A stretch of DNA of 64,000 nucleotides. Source: Qipengyuania seohaensis. Its GTDB lineage: Bacteria; Pseudomonadota; Alphaproteobacteria; Sphingomonadales; Sphingomonadaceae. Each line of letters opens with the position of its first letter. Position 1 is the first letter of the stretch. The position numbers were made by a program, and so were the translations under genes. The notes under the pieces were generated by a model. It searched no databases, had not been told where the DNA came from, and saw nothing but the letters and a program-made list of their open reading frames with translations. Shown piece by piece: positions 44,583-53,053 of the stretch. The stretch is from positions 1,461,001 to 1,525,000 of the forward strand of contig NZ_CP024920.1 of assembly GCF_002795865.1 (NCBI RefSeq), read 5' to 3'.

Positions 44583-45554
44583 TCAGATCAGCCCTGCGAG
44601 TGGGCTCGACGGATCGGCGTATTTACGCGTCGCCATACGCCCAGCGAGATAGGCATCGCGCCCCGCCTCTACCGCCCGCTTCATCGCGCGGGCCATACGG
44701 ATCGGGTCCTTCGCTTCGGCGATCGCGGTGTTCATCAACACGCCGTCACACCCCAGTTCCATGGCCACTGCGGCATCGCTCGCCGTTCCGACACCTGCGT
44801 CGACGAGCACGGGGACGTTCGCCCCTTCCTTGATCAGCCGGATCGTCACGCGATTCTGGATACCGAGACCCGACCCGATCGGCGCACCAAGCGGCATGAC
44901 CGCGACGGCGCCTGCGTCCTCGAGCTGCCTGGCTGCAATGGGATCGTCGACGCAATAGACCATGGGCAGGAAGCCTTCCTTGGCCAGCGTTTCCGTCGCG
45001 GTCAGGGTTTCGCGCATATTCGGATACAGCGTGCGTGCCTCGCCCAGCACCTCCAGCTTGACGAGATCCCAGCCGCCAGCTTCGCGGGCTAGCCGCAAGG
45101 TTCGGATCGCATCCTCTGACGTGAAGCATCCCGCCGTGTTCGGCAGGTAGGTCACTTTCTTCGGGTCGATATAGTCGGTCAGCATGGGCGCCTTGGGGTC
45201 GCTGACATTGACCCGGCGCACCGCCACGGTGACGATCTCCGCACCGCTCGCTTCCAGCGCGGCGGCATTCTGTTCGAAATCCTTGTACTTGCCCGTGCCG
45301 ACGATGAGGCGGCTCTTGAAGGTACGGCCCGCAACGCTCCAGCTGTCATCGCCCTGTCCGCCGCCCACGAAATGGACGATCTCGAGGGTGTCGCCATCCG
45401 CAATGGGATGCGATTCGAGTTCGCTGCGAGGCGCGATCACGCCATTGTGCTCGACGGCGACCTTGGCCGGATCGAGTTCAAGCTCACGCACGAGTTGAGC
45501 GATGGTCGAGGCAGTGGTGCGGCGGGTTTCGCCATTTACGGTCAGCGCAATCAT
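44583..45554 (-). CDS. thiG: ThiS-ThiG fusion: sulfur carrier plus thiazole synthase
   Basis: 323 aa. Residues 1-65 are a ThiS ubiquitin-like domain ending in VHFVGGG; residues about 70-323 are thiazole synthase ([27 protein letters not shown] with the catalytic Lys region, [37 protein letters not shown]). ThiG forms the thiazole ring of thiamin using sulfur from ThiS thiocarboxylate. Here the Gly-Gly tail of ThiS is internal rather than free. The start is 9 nt downstream of merC. Confidence 0.93.
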   Translation of the reverse strand: MIALTVNGETRRTTASTIAQLVRELELDPAKVAVEHNGVIAPRSELESHPIADGDTLEIVHFVGGGQGDDSWSVAGRTFKSRLIVGTGKYKDFEQNAAALEASGAEIVTVAVRRVNVSDPKAPMLTDYIDPKKVTYLPNTAGCFTSEDAIRTLRLAREAGGWDLVKLEVLGEARTLYPNMRETLTATETLAKEGFLPMVYCVDDPIAARQLEDAGAVAVMPLGAPIGSGLGIQNRVTIRLIKEGANVPVLVDAGVGTASDAAVAMELGCDGVLMNTAIAEAKDPIRMARAMKRAVEAGRDAYLAGRMATRKYADPSSPLAGLI

Positions 45555-45563
45555 GCGCCCGAC

Positions 45564-45968
45564 TTAGTCTCCGCAGCGCTCCTTGCAAGCGGCGGAGTGG
45601 CAATGGCGCATATTCAGTATGTGGCCGAGCGAAACCAGCGCGACCCCGATGATCGTCAGCACGGCTTCCTTGACGCCGTGTGGCACGGCCAGCGCGCCGC
45701 CCATGAATGTCAGGCCGGTCATGGCGATTACGAAGGGTGCCGCCATACGGTGACGCAGGGCGCCCCACCCGATCGCGACTGCGGCAATCAGCGTGGCGAC
45801 CACGAGTCCCCAGCGGTGGAGTTCGGGGGCAAGGAAGAGCTCCCCGCCAATTCCCAGGCCGGAAACAAGAACGATCGAAAGAAGGCAATGAAGCGCGCAC
45901 AGGCCCGAAAGACCGATCCCGACACGGTCGAGACGCCGACGAATCGGAGAAATGGCGCGTTGCAACAT
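45564..45968 (-). CDS. MerC domain membrane protein
   Basis: 134 aa from ATG 45968, with about four hydrophobic segments. Cys pairs lie in LCALHCLLS and in the C-terminal MRHCHSAACKERC, as in MerC-type mercury transport proteins. In bacteria without mer genes these are thought to move or bind other soft metals. No other mer gene is nearby. A GTGATA-N-TATCAC dyad lies upstream, and thiSG follows with a 9-nt gap. Confidence 0.8.
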   Translation of the reverse strand: MLQRAISPIRRRLDRVGIGLSGLCALHCLLSIVLVSGLGIGGELFLAPELHRWGLVVATLIAAVAIGWGALRHRMAAPFVIAMTGLTFMGGALAVPHGVKEAVLTIIGVALVSLGHILNMRHCHSAACKERCGD

Positions 45969-45982
45969 GTCATGCGAGATAT

Positions 45983-46002
45983 GTGATAGTATCACGTGAT
46001 AC
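45983..46002. promoter_or_regulatory. Zur/Fur-like dyad between merC and ctaA
   Basis: GTGATA, one base, TATCAC (45983-45995) is a perfect inverted repeat, and GTATCACGTGATAC (45989-46002) is a 14-bp palindrome that overlaps it, giving three alternating half-sites. The centre resembles Zur operators of the GTTATA-N-TATAAC type. It lies 15-34 nt ahead of the merC ATG and over 100 nt ahead of ctaA. Confidence 0.55.
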
Positions 46003-46109
46003 AAGGGTCTCGCGTTAAAACCTTTCTTTTTCCGGACTTGCAGGCGGCGAACCTGCCGTTGAGCGATTCTCACTTGCGCTCGCGTCCTGCGGCGGCAAAC
46101 AGGCGCGTC

Positions 46110-47135
46110 ATGATTTCCCATCCTGCGCAGCTTCGCCCGATTGCCCTTGCAAACTGGCTCTTCTTCGTCGCCGCCATGGTTATCGTGATGGTCGCCGTGG
46201 GCGGCATCACGCGCCTCACCGAAAGCGGCCTTTCGATTACCGAATGGAAGCCGATCACGGGCGCGATCCCGCCCCTCAGCGAGGCGGCCTGGCAGGCGGA
46301 GTTCGACCTCTACAAGGCCACCGGCGAATACAAGAACGTGACCGGACCCGCCGGGATGGATCTGGCGGCATTCAAGTTCATTTATTTCTGGGAGTGGTTC
46401 CACCGGCTCTGGGGCCGGCTGATCGGTCTTGCCTTCGCCTTGCCCCTCGCGTGGTTCTGGGTTCGCAAGGCAATCCCCGAAGGCTACAAGCTTCGCCTGG
46501 CTGCACTGCTGGCTCTTGGCGGCCTGCAAGGCGTCTTCGGCTGGTTCATGGTGAAGAGCGGCCTCAACGAGACGATGACCGACGTCAGCCACTTCATGCT
46601 GTCGCTGCATTTCCTCACCGCCATGCTGACGCTTGGCGCGCTGGTGTGGGTCGCGCTCGATCTCAGGCAATTCGCGCGGGGCAACAAGCGCATGGCTCAC
46701 TGGACCGTTACGGCGAGCTGGGTCGGAGCCGTGCTGTTTATCCAGCTGCTTCTGGCTGCGTGGGTGGCGGGGCTCAATGCAGGCCTCGCCAGTGACAGCT
46801 GGCCGCTGATGCAAGGGCGCTTCATTCCGGAATACGATAGTTCGCGGGGTTTGCTCTACGCGATGACGCATGATCCCTACCTCATCCACTGGATGCACCG
46901 CTGGTGGGCGTGGGTGGCTGTCGCCGCACTGATCGTGATGGCGCGGAAGGTGCGCGCAATCGAGAGGAAGGCTTCGGTTGCGATTCATTCGGCATTCGGG
47001 ACGCAAATCGTCTTGGGTATCGCTACCGTGATGACCGGCGTGTCCTTGTGGATTGCCGTCTCCCATCAGGTTGTCGGTGCGCTGCTGGTCGCAGCCTTCG
47101 CCTGGGCGGCCCACCTACTTGGCCGCCGCGCGTGA
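46110..47135 (+). CDS. ctaA: Heme A synthase
   Basis: 341 aa from ATG 46110 (the frame is open upstream to 45996). It has eight hydrophobic segments, the signature VAVGGITRLTESGLSITEW, a His in WFHRLWGRLIG, and later His residues in LHFLTAM and WMHRWWAW that bind haem. It converts haem O to haem A for cytochrome aa3 oxidase. The stop overlaps the cutA start. Confidence 0.95.
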   Translation: MISHPAQLRPIALANWLFFVAAMVIVMVAVGGITRLTESGLSITEWKPITGAIPPLSEAAWQAEFDLYKATGEYKNVTGPAGMDLAAFKFIYFWEWFHRLWGRLIGLAFALPLAWFWVRKAIPEGYKLRLAALLALGGLQGVFGWFMVKSGLNETMTDVSHFMLSLHFLTAMLTLGALVWVALDLRQFARGNKRMAHWTVTASWVGAVLFIQLLLAAWVAGLNAGLASDSWPLMQGRFIPEYDSSRGLLYAMTHDPYLIHWMHRWWAWVAVAALIVMARKVRAIERKASVAIHSAFGTQIVLGIATVMTGVSLWIAVSHQVVGALLVAAFAWAAHLLGRRA

Positions 47136-47452
47136 CCGCCCTGATCTATTGTCCATTCCCCAACGAGGATAGCGCGAAGGAAATCGGTCGCGCCCTGATC
47201 GAGGAAGGGTTGATAGGTTGCATCAATGTCGGGCCATCGATCCATTCGCTTTTCGTCAGGAATTCCAAGATCGGGGAGAGTGAAGAAACCCCGGCCCTTC
47301 TGAAGACGGACAAGTCATTGCTTCAGCGGGCAATTTCCCGGCTGGAGATCTTGCACCCATACGACACTCCGGCAATACTCGGATGGCCCTGCGTAGCCGG
47401 ATCGGCGACGACCGATTGGCTGGGGCAATTGGGGAGCGGAGCGAATGAGTGA
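47132..47452 (+). CDS. cutA: Divalent cation tolerance protein CutA
   Basis: 106 aa from a GTG overlapping the ctaA stop (GTGA). CutA pattern: TALIYCPFPNEDSAKEIGRALIEEGLIGCINVGPSIHSLF and a later HPYDTPAILGWP, which are typical trimer and metal-site segments. CutA binds copper and related ions. Its pairing with ctaA may reflect shared copper handling. Confidence 0.9.
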   Translation: MTALIYCPFPNEDSAKEIGRALIEEGLIGCINVGPSIHSLFVRNSKIGESEETPALLKTDKSLLQRAISRLEILHPYDTPAILGWPCVAGSATTDWLGQLGSGANE

Positions 47453-48161
47453 CAGCAATAGGCGCAGAGTCCTTCGCGCAATGGGCGCGCTGGCGCTTCT
47501 GCCATTGGGCTGGACGCAAGCCATCGCAGCGCCGAGGGTAATGGTTTCCTTTCCGCAAGTCCCCTTCCGGTTGAGGCGCAAGCTCGTCAGAAGCCTGAAG
47601 GACGGGGCGACCATCGAGGTGGTCCGCGAATGGTCCTGCCGGTTCGAAAAACTGGGTGCCGGTGCGCGGATGCATGGCCACCAGATTGCCGTCTCGGTAG
47701 AAGCGCCGCCTCAACTCGAGGCGATGGCCGCCATCGAGCAGGGGCGCAACGCCAGCGGATTCCTACCCCTCGAATTGGATCGGACAGGTTTGATCGTGGA
47801 TTGGTCGCACGAAGCAAGTCCGGGTGTAGGCACCGCTGTCAGGCAGGCAATCGCCATGCTGGAAAGCGCGGTCGGCGACACGGGCGGCAAGCAGACCTCA
47901 AGCGAATTCGTCATGAGCGTCGGAAAGACGGCGGCTGAAATGGTCAGCCAAATCCCGCGCGACCTCCTTTTTCCGACGCCCGGACGCCAGGTCGAGGCGC
48001 GCCCGGTCGAGCTCGCCGAGGGCCTGGTCGGGTCTTACGAGGTAGCGATCGCAACACAGGTCGACCCGGCTACCGGCCTTTTACGCACATTCGAACGACG
48101 CGTGACCACGAAGGTCGGGGATAGTTCGCGCCTGTCCAGCGAGACGTGGGAAATCGCCTGA
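47445..48161 (+). CDS. Hypothetical exported protein
   Basis: 238 aa starting MSDSNRRRVLRAMGALALLPLGWTQAIA, a basic then hydrophobic leader; the RRR suggests Tat but a Sec signal is as likely. The mature region contains beta-like repeats (VMVSFPQVPFRLRRKLVRS, SYEVAIATQVDPATGLLRTFERRV). It overlaps cutA by 8 nt. No family is recognised. Confidence 0.65.
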   Translation: MSDSNRRRVLRAMGALALLPLGWTQAIAAPRVMVSFPQVPFRLRRKLVRSLKDGATIEVVREWSCRFEKLGAGARMHGHQIAVSVEAPPQLEAMAAIEQGRNASGFLPLELDRTGLIVDWSHEASPGVGTAVRQAIAMLESAVGDTGGKQTSSEFVMSVGKTAAEMVSQIPRDLLFPTPGRQVEARPVELAEGLVGSYEVAIATQVDPATGLLRTFERRVTTKVGDSSRLSSETWEIA

Positions 48162-48208
48162 CTTATCCCTGCGTACTATTTTACCTCCCTCAAGACACGC
48201 GGAAAAGC

Positions 48209-48299
48209 TTGACGAATCGAGGTTCAAGCGCCAATTGGCGCGCGCTCAGCAGGTCTGTTTCAAGGCCTGCGATGTGATTTCGTGTCGGCTGACGGCACG
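48209..48299 (+). promoter_or_regulatory. rplM leader: candidate promoter and hairpin
   Basis: TTGACG at 48209-48214 with a weak CAATTG 17 nt later is a candidate promoter. The transcript would contain CGTGTCG-GCTGA-CGGCACG (48281-48299), a 7-bp stem with one G-U, about 28 nt before rplM. It may serve autogenous control, which is known for L13 operons, but the match to a known leader is not established. Confidence 0.4.
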
Positions 48300-48327
48300 T
48301 TGAACTCGAGAAAACGGACATCAAGCC

Positions 48328-48807
48328 ATGAAGGCTCTCACCAAGGTGACCCAGTCGGCCAAGCCGGCAGAGGTCGAAAAGGAATGGCACATTATCGACG
48401 GGGAAAACCTCGTCGTCGGCCGTCTCGCGGCGATCATCGCCAACATCCTGCGCGGCAAGCACAAGCCGAGCTACACTCCGCACGTCGACTGCGGCGATCA
48501 CGTTATTGTCATCAATGCCGACAAGGTGACGTTCACCGGCAAGAAGATGACCGACAAGATCTACTACAAGCACACCGGGCACCCGGGCGGCATCAAGGAA
48601 ACGACCCCGGCCAAGGTGCTGGAAGGCCGTTTCCCCGAGCGCGTCCTGGAAAAGGCCGTGCAGCGCATGATCCCGCGCGGCCCGCTCGGCCGTGCGCAGA
48701 TGAAGGCGCTCCACCTCTACAACGGCACCGAGCATCCGCATGAGGGCCAGAAGCCCAAGACGCTCGACGTCGCTTCGATGAACCGCAAGAACAAGGCTGT
48801 TGCATAA
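48328..48807 (+). CDS. rplM: 50S ribosomal protein L13
   Basis: 159 aa. Signature [33 protein letters not shown] and the C-terminal region [21 protein letters not shown] are typical. The stop and the rpsI ATG share one base (TAATG), the usual rplM-rpsI coupling. Confidence 0.98.
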   Translation: MKALTKVTQSAKPAEVEKEWHIIDGENLVVGRLAAIIANILRGKHKPSYTPHVDCGDHVIVINADKVTFTGKKMTDKIYYKHTGHPGGIKETTPAKVLEGRFPERVLEKAVQRMIPRGPLGRAQMKALHLYNGTEHPHEGQKPKTLDVASMNRKNKAVA

Positions 48808-49331
48808 TGGCTGACGAAACCAAGAACGAAACCGTCTCGGATCTCGCAGATCTGAAGGACATCGCCGGCGACGCACCCGAGGGTGATTCGGCAGAGATCG
48901 CTGCCAAGGCCGACGTTCCCCTGCGCGAGCAGGAACTCGACGCCCAGGGCCGCGCCTATGCAACCGGTCGTCGTAAGGACGCCACCGCACGCGTCTGGCT
49001 CGTTCCGGGCAGCGGCAAGGTCACCGTCAACGGCCGCGACCAGGAAGTGTATTTCGCACGTCCGACGCTGCGCCTCGTGATCGACCAGCCGTTTGCCATC
49101 ACCGAGCGTCAGGGCCAGTACGATGTGATCGCTACCGTCAAGGGCGGCGGTCTTTCGGGCCAGGCAGGCGCCGTAAAGCACGGTATCTCGCAGGCTCTCG
49201 CCAAGTACGAGCCGGCCCTGCGTTCGACGGTCAAGGCCGCCGGCTTCCTCACCCGCGACAGCCGCGTGGTCGAGCGTAAGAAGTACGGCCGCGCCAAGGC
49301 ACGTCGTAGCTTCCAGTTCTCGAAGCGTTAA
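48807..49331 (+). CDS. rpsI: 30S ribosomal protein S9 with acidic N-terminal extension
   Basis: 174 aa. The S9 core from about residue 50 ([20 protein letters not shown]) to the terminal [15 protein letters not shown] is canonical. The first 45 residues form an acidic, unstructured extension ([26 protein letters not shown]), longer than in the usual about 130-aa S9. Confidence 0.97.
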   Translation: MADETKNETVSDLADLKDIAGDAPEGDSAEIAAKADVPLREQELDAQGRAYATGRRKDATARVWLVPGSGKVTVNGRDQEVYFARPTLRLVIDQPFAITERQGQYDVIATVKGGGLSGQAGAVKHGISQALAKYEPALRSTVKAAGFLTRDSRVVERKKYGRAKARRSFQFSKR

Positions 49332-49364
49332 TTCGCTTCCAAAGGTTCTTCACGAACACCGAGG

Positions 49365-49394
49365 AAGGGCGGCTCCGGTTGGGGCCGCCCTTTT
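49365..49394 (+). terminator. Intrinsic terminator of rplM-rpsI
   Basis: AAGGGCGGC pairs with GCCGCCCTT, extended by a U-G and two C-G pairs to a 12-bp stem with loop GGTT, followed by TTTTCGTTT. It is 34 nt after the rpsI stop. Confidence 0.85.
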
Positions 49395-49438
49395 CGTTTG
49401 TACTTCCGAGGATTGCTGCGGAGCCGGTCGCCTGGCTG

Positions 49439-49636
49439 TCAGCGCTGGATCATCATGATCATCCAGGCGAGGCCGGTGCCTGCGAAAAAGAGCGGCCAGC
49501 TCCACCAGAATTCGTACTGCATCATGTCGGCACGAAAGATCGACAGGAAGCCGCCGCGCGACCCCTGCGATCCGATGATCAGTGCGACCACGAAGGTCAG
49601 GATGCCCCCAAGGGGCACAGCTTTGACAAATTCCAT
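49439..49636 (-). CDS. Small hypothetical membrane protein
   Basis: 65 aa from ATG 49636 (the frame is open 30 nt further up). Two hydrophobic segments, VPLGGILTFVVALIIGS and WWSWPLFFAGTGLAWMIMMI, predict a two-pass inner-membrane protein. No motif is seen. Confidence 0.6.
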   Translation of the reverse strand: MEFVKAVPLGGILTFVVALIIGSQGSRGGFLSIFRADMMQYEFWWSWPLFFAGTGLAWMIMMIQR

Positions 49637-49700
49637 CGCCAGTTTCCCTTTGTAGAAAACCGGCATCGCAGAAACTGGTTAAAATCTGCTTAGGCGACGG

Positions 49701-50561
49701 TCAGTGAACCGGCGGGTCTACGCGAGGGATTTGCCGGACAGGCGCCACCGGTTCTCCCGGGCCGCGGGGAGGCAATGCATTTTCGGGTACATCATCGATC
49801 TGCATGTCGTCGGTCTGCACGTCCTCCAGATTGCGTACTGTGACAGAGAGCCACTCGCCGTCCCACGCAATCTCGTTGAAGCTTGGCGGCGTCGACCGCG
49901 TTCTCTTCGACAGCGTACCGGCGCCGATCATCCGGACCGGGCCCTCTACGGTGTCTTCGAGAATGTCGAAGGCGTCATGCACATGACCCGACAGGACGGC
50001 TGCAACGGGCCGCTTGGCCAGTTCGCGCAAGGCCTTGTCGCCATTCTTGGTCAGCGCAGTCCCTTGCGTGCCAACCTCGCGAAGGGGGTGATGCACCGTG
50101 ACAAGAGCCTGCTCGCCCGCTGGCAGCTTGTCGATCATCCGCAGGCATTTTTCGAGCGCGGCATCGGTGACCCATCCCTTGGACCAGTTAAGGCGCGGCT
50201 GCGCCCGAACCGCTGTCTTTAGGGGAATGATGGCGAGGCAGCCGAGGTCGATTTCGCGTTCGACCTTCTCGCTCATGCCGCGAAAGCGGCGATAGGGAGC
50301 GAAGAACCGCTCGATCGGGTTGAAGTACGGCATGTCGTGATTGCCGACCTCCACAGTCACCGGTGCGTCCAGCGAATTGATCCAGCTTGTGGCCGCCGAG
50401 AATTCACGGTGCCTCGCCCGCATGGTCAAGTCGCCGGTAATCGCCACGGCATCGGGACGTTTCTCGGAAATTTCCTGCTTCACCCAGTCGAGTGCGCGAT
50501 TGTTCTCGAGCCCGAAATGAATGTCCGACAGATGAAAGATGCGCCGTGCGTCAGTAGCCAT
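49701..50561 (-). CDS. Calcineurin-like metallophosphoesterase
   Basis: 286 aa with the full calcineurin set: FHLSDIHFG, AITGDLTMRARHREF, VGNHDMPY, VTVHHPL and SGHVHDAF. It hydrolyses phosphomonoesters or diesters; the substrate is unknown. The C-terminal 30 residues are proline- and acid-rich. Its ATG overlaps the stop of the lipid-kinase-like gene by 11 nt, so the two are probably partners. Confidence 0.88.
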   Translation of the reverse strand: MATDARRIFHLSDIHFGLENNRALDWVKQEISEKRPDAVAITGDLTMRARHREFSAATSWINSLDAPVTVEVGNHDMPYFNPIERFFAPYRRFRGMSEKVEREIDLGCLAIIPLKTAVRAQPRLNWSKGWVTDAALEKCLRMIDKLPAGEQALVTVHHPLREVGTQGTALTKNGDKALRELAKRPVAAVLSGHVHDAFDILEDTVEGPVRMIGAGTLSKRTRSTPPSFNEIAWDGEWLSVTVRNLEDVQTDDMQIDDVPENALPPRGPGEPVAPVRQIPRVDPPVH

Positions 50562-51408
50562 GGTGCGTCGCTAGCAGATCGACCTCGCATGCTGCCACTG
50601 TGAATGCGGATCCGGCGCTCACTTTGCCCTTCTCTCCATCGACTAAGACGGGAATATCCTGCTTCTGTTGGCTTTCGAACACCATCTCGTCGACGAGGCC
50701 GAGACGTTCGTGCGGGCCATCGCGGAACCTGCGGCGCAAGAGTGAGAAGCCGTGACGCAAATAATCCGTCGTGGTGTCGGCGTAATAACCGTCGAGCTGC
50801 ATGCCGCGATGGGATGGGGTGATTTCGACCAAGGGATAACCGTCCTTCCGCCCGAGCGCGGGCGAGAGGCAATGAATCTTGTCACCTCCCGCGGTCTGGG
50901 CAACCGCGTCGCCGGTTCCTTCAGAGAGCGCGGCGACGTCCACGTCGCGCATGGCTTCGCGCACATCACCCCATGCCGTCGCGGGGCCCACAAGCAATCC
51001 CGCGAGCGCGTCGCCCGCCTGGCAGCGTGCGACATTGGGCCGGACCCTGCGTCCCGCGCCCTTGGCTACACGCGTCACGATCGTTTCGAGATCGGCGTCT
51101 TCACCGTGCAACCTCTTGCACAGGAGATTCATAGTGCCTCCCGGCAGTACGAGGATTTCACCTGACCAACCGTAGAGATTTGTAATGGCCGCATTCAACG
51201 TGCCGTCCCCCGTGAAGATAGCGAGGCGTTCGATCCCGGCATCCTCGAGATCTTTGGCGTTCGGCAGTTCTTCGTCCGGGAAGCGGATTCGCCGCGAGAT
51301 GTTGAAGCCGTGATCGCAGCAATAGGTGTCGAGCGCTTCAAGCGCTGCATCGCTATTGCTGCCGCTTTCGGCGTTGCACAGAAGCCAGATGGTTTCCTCG
51401 GTCAGCAT
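50551..51408 (-). CDS. Diacylglycerol kinase catalytic-domain protein
   Basis: 285 aa. The nucleotide loop reads FTGDGTLNAAI and is followed by LPGGTMNLLCKRL, as in LCB5/DAGK proteins; N-terminal CNAESGSNSDAA is the first conserved strand. It is shorter and less typical than the kinase at 4904-5926. Its 3' end overlaps the phosphoesterase gene, so phosphorylation and removal of phosphate may be linked. Confidence 0.75.
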   Translation of the reverse strand: MLTEETIWLLCNAESGSNSDAALEALDTYCCDHGFNISRRIRFPDEELPNAKDLEDAGIERLAIFTGDGTLNAAITNLYGWSGEILVLPGGTMNLLCKRLHGEDADLETIVTRVAKGAGRRVRPNVARCQAGDALAGLLVGPATAWGDVREAMRDVDVAALSEGTGDAVAQTAGGDKIHCLSPALGRKDGYPLVEITPSHRGMQLDGYYADTTTDYLRHGFSLLRRRFRDGPHERLGLVDEMVFESQQKQDIPVLVDGEKGKVSAGSAFTVAACEVDLLATHHGY

Positions 51409-51447
51409 AGGGGTTTAGCGCGCCAACTCCGTGGCGGTTCCCCGCGG

Positions 51448-51789
51448 CTATATCCGGCCCGATAGAACCAGCCATGCCGTCCCGAGGTTCAGCACGCTAT
51501 AAACGCCATACGCAGTGACAGCGCCGGGCCATCCGTTACCCGCCAGAAGCATCGCGGCCAGCAGCACAAGAAACTCGAAGCCGAGCGACATGCGACCTCC
51601 GGCGCTGCGATAAAAGCCGGGGAGCGCATCGAGCATGGGGTGTCCACTGTCGAGCACGGCCCGATGAACGGCAAAATTTGCAACCCCGAGAACGAAAAGA
51701 ACAACCAAAAGCATAGGGGCCAAAGAATAGTCCTGTCGTTCGCAGATTGCGAATCGCGCTTCGTCGGGAATTGAACGCTCATCGTCCAA
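51448..51789 (-). CDS. Hypothetical membrane protein, three to four helices
   Basis: 113 aa from ATG 51789. An N-terminal soluble part (MDDERSIPDEARFAICERQ) precedes hydrophobic segments (PMLLVVLFVLGVANFAVH, LGFEFLVLLAAMLLAG, AYGVYSVLNLGTAWLVLSG). No family is recognised. It is upstream of the DAGK-like gene by 39 nt and on the same strand. Confidence 0.65.
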   Translation of the reverse strand: MDDERSIPDEARFAICERQDYSLAPMLLVVLFVLGVANFAVHRAVLDSGHPMLDALPGFYRSAGGRMSLGFEFLVLLAAMLLAGNGWPGAVTAYGVYSVLNLGTAWLVLSGRI

Positions 51790-51918
51790 TGGGCCTCGCC
51801 GCCGGTCGATATGGACGTGCGACTACAGTTGTAGCTGAGTAATACGGTGTGCAGCGGCAGGCCCTACCCCAACAGTCCCCCTAGACACGCCGGGCCTGCC
51901 GCAAACTGGAGAGATGCT

Positions 51919-52224
51919 ATGAAGACCCCCCTGATTGTGCTCACCGCCCTTGCCATTGCAGTGCCCGCCGCCGCGTCGGCAGCAAAGGCACAGGAAGAAA
52001 CGATTTCGATCGAATATCGCGACCTCAACCTATCCTCGCCCGAAGGCCTGGAACGCCTCGGATACCGCATCGAAGCAGCGGCGCGAAAGGTGTGTGGCCT
52101 CGACGAAGCGCGCCTCGGATCGCGTATCCGCAGTCGCGATGCCCAGCGGTGCTATGACGAAACGAAGGAAACAATCGATGCCCAGTTTGCTGTCGTCGTA
52201 GAACGGCATGCAAGAGGCGGCTGA
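51919..52224 (+). CDS. UrcA family protein
   Basis: 101 aa from ATG 51919 with a signal peptide (KTPLIVLTALAIAVPAAASA). The mature domain EETISIEYRDLNLSSPEGLERLGYRIEAAARKVCG with two Cys is the UrcA pattern, a small secreted family common in Sphingomonadales and Caulobacterales. Function is unknown. It has its own terminator. Confidence 0.88.
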   Translation: MKTPLIVLTALAIAVPAAASAAKAQEETISIEYRDLNLSSPEGLERLGYRIEAAARKVCGLDEARLGSRIRSRDAQRCYDETKETIDAQFAVVVERHARGG

Positions 52225-52248
52225 TACCCCCAGTCCGTCTAATCCTCT

Positions 52249-52296
52249 GGACCCCGATCGGAATGCAGTCCCCCGGTCGGGGTCCTCCCTTTTTTG
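52249..52296 (+). terminator. Intrinsic terminator of the UrcA gene
   Basis: GGACCCCGATCGG pairs with CCGGTCGGGGTCC (13 bp with one U-G) around an 11-nt loop, followed by TCCCTTTTTT. The tract is on the plus strand, so it does not serve the convergent regulator gene ending at 52316. Confidence 0.85.
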
Positions 52297-52315
52297 CGAA
52301 CAGGCGAGAGGCCGT

Positions 52316-53053
52316 CTAGCGGCCCGCCATCGCCTTGACCTTGGGCAGGTAGGTCCTGCCGATCCGCAGCGCTTCGCCATCATCCATTTCTACCGACCAC
52401 ACGCCCAGGCCATCATGGCGAAGACCCTTGATGTGTTCTTTCTTGAGGATGGTCGAACGATGGATGCGGATGAACTTTTCAGGGTCCAGCCGCTTTTCCA
52501 GGCCGGCAATCGTTTGAAGCAGTAGATATGACCGGTCGCCAACGTGCAGGCGAACATAATCGCGCTCGGCATCGATCCGGCTAACCTCGTCGGTCTCTAT
52601 CCTGATCAGTTCGCTGCGATGCGGAATCCAAAGCTCCTCGAGCCATTTGCTATCGCTGCGCTCGGCATCGCTGCGGCGGGAAAGGGCGCGCTGGATTGCG
52701 CGCTCCAGTCGTTCCGGCTTCACCGGCTTCAAAACGTAATCGACCGCGTCGAGATCGAAGGCTTCCACCGCATAATTGTCATGCGCGGTGACGAAGACAA
52801 CGGCCGGGCGCTCTTCCTGTCCGGCCAATTCGCGGGCGACCGACAGGCCGTCCACTTCAGGCATGGTCATGTCCAGCAGGATCAGATCCGGCCCGAGGGC
52901 ATCGATCAACCTGAGCGCTTGTGCGCCGTCGCTCGCGGTGCCGACCACGGACAGGGCATCCATCTTTGAGCAGATCACCTGCATACGCTCTACTGCGAGC
53001 GGTTCGTCATCGACGATCAGCGTCTTCAGTTTCTCGCCTGTTTCCTCAGCCAT
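52316..53053 (-). CDS. LytTR-family response regulator (second pair)
   Basis: 245 aa: receiver domain with VDDE, phospho-acceptor Asp in LILLDMTMPEVDG and Lys in YVLKPVK, then a LytTR domain (DEVSRIDAERDYVRLHVG, RIHRSTILKKEHI). It overlaps the kinase gene by 8 nt. It is a paralogue of the regulator at 16586. Confidence 0.92.
   Translation of the reverse strand: MAEETGEKLKTLIVDDEPLAVERMQVICSKMDALSVVGTASDGAQALRLIDALGPDLILLDMTMPEVDGLSVARELAGQEERPAVVFVTAHDNYAVEAFDLDAVDYVLKPVKPERLERAIQRALSRRSDAERSDSKWLEELWIPHRSELIRIETDEVSRIDAERDYVRLHVGDRSYLLLQTIAGLEKRLDPEKFIRIHRSTILKKEHIKGLRHDGLGVWSVEMDDGEALRIGRTYLPKVKAMAGR

Noticed and set aside
45555..45563. TPP riboswitch before thiSG
   Set aside because: Only nine nucleotides separate merC from thiSG, and no THI-box sequence is visible.
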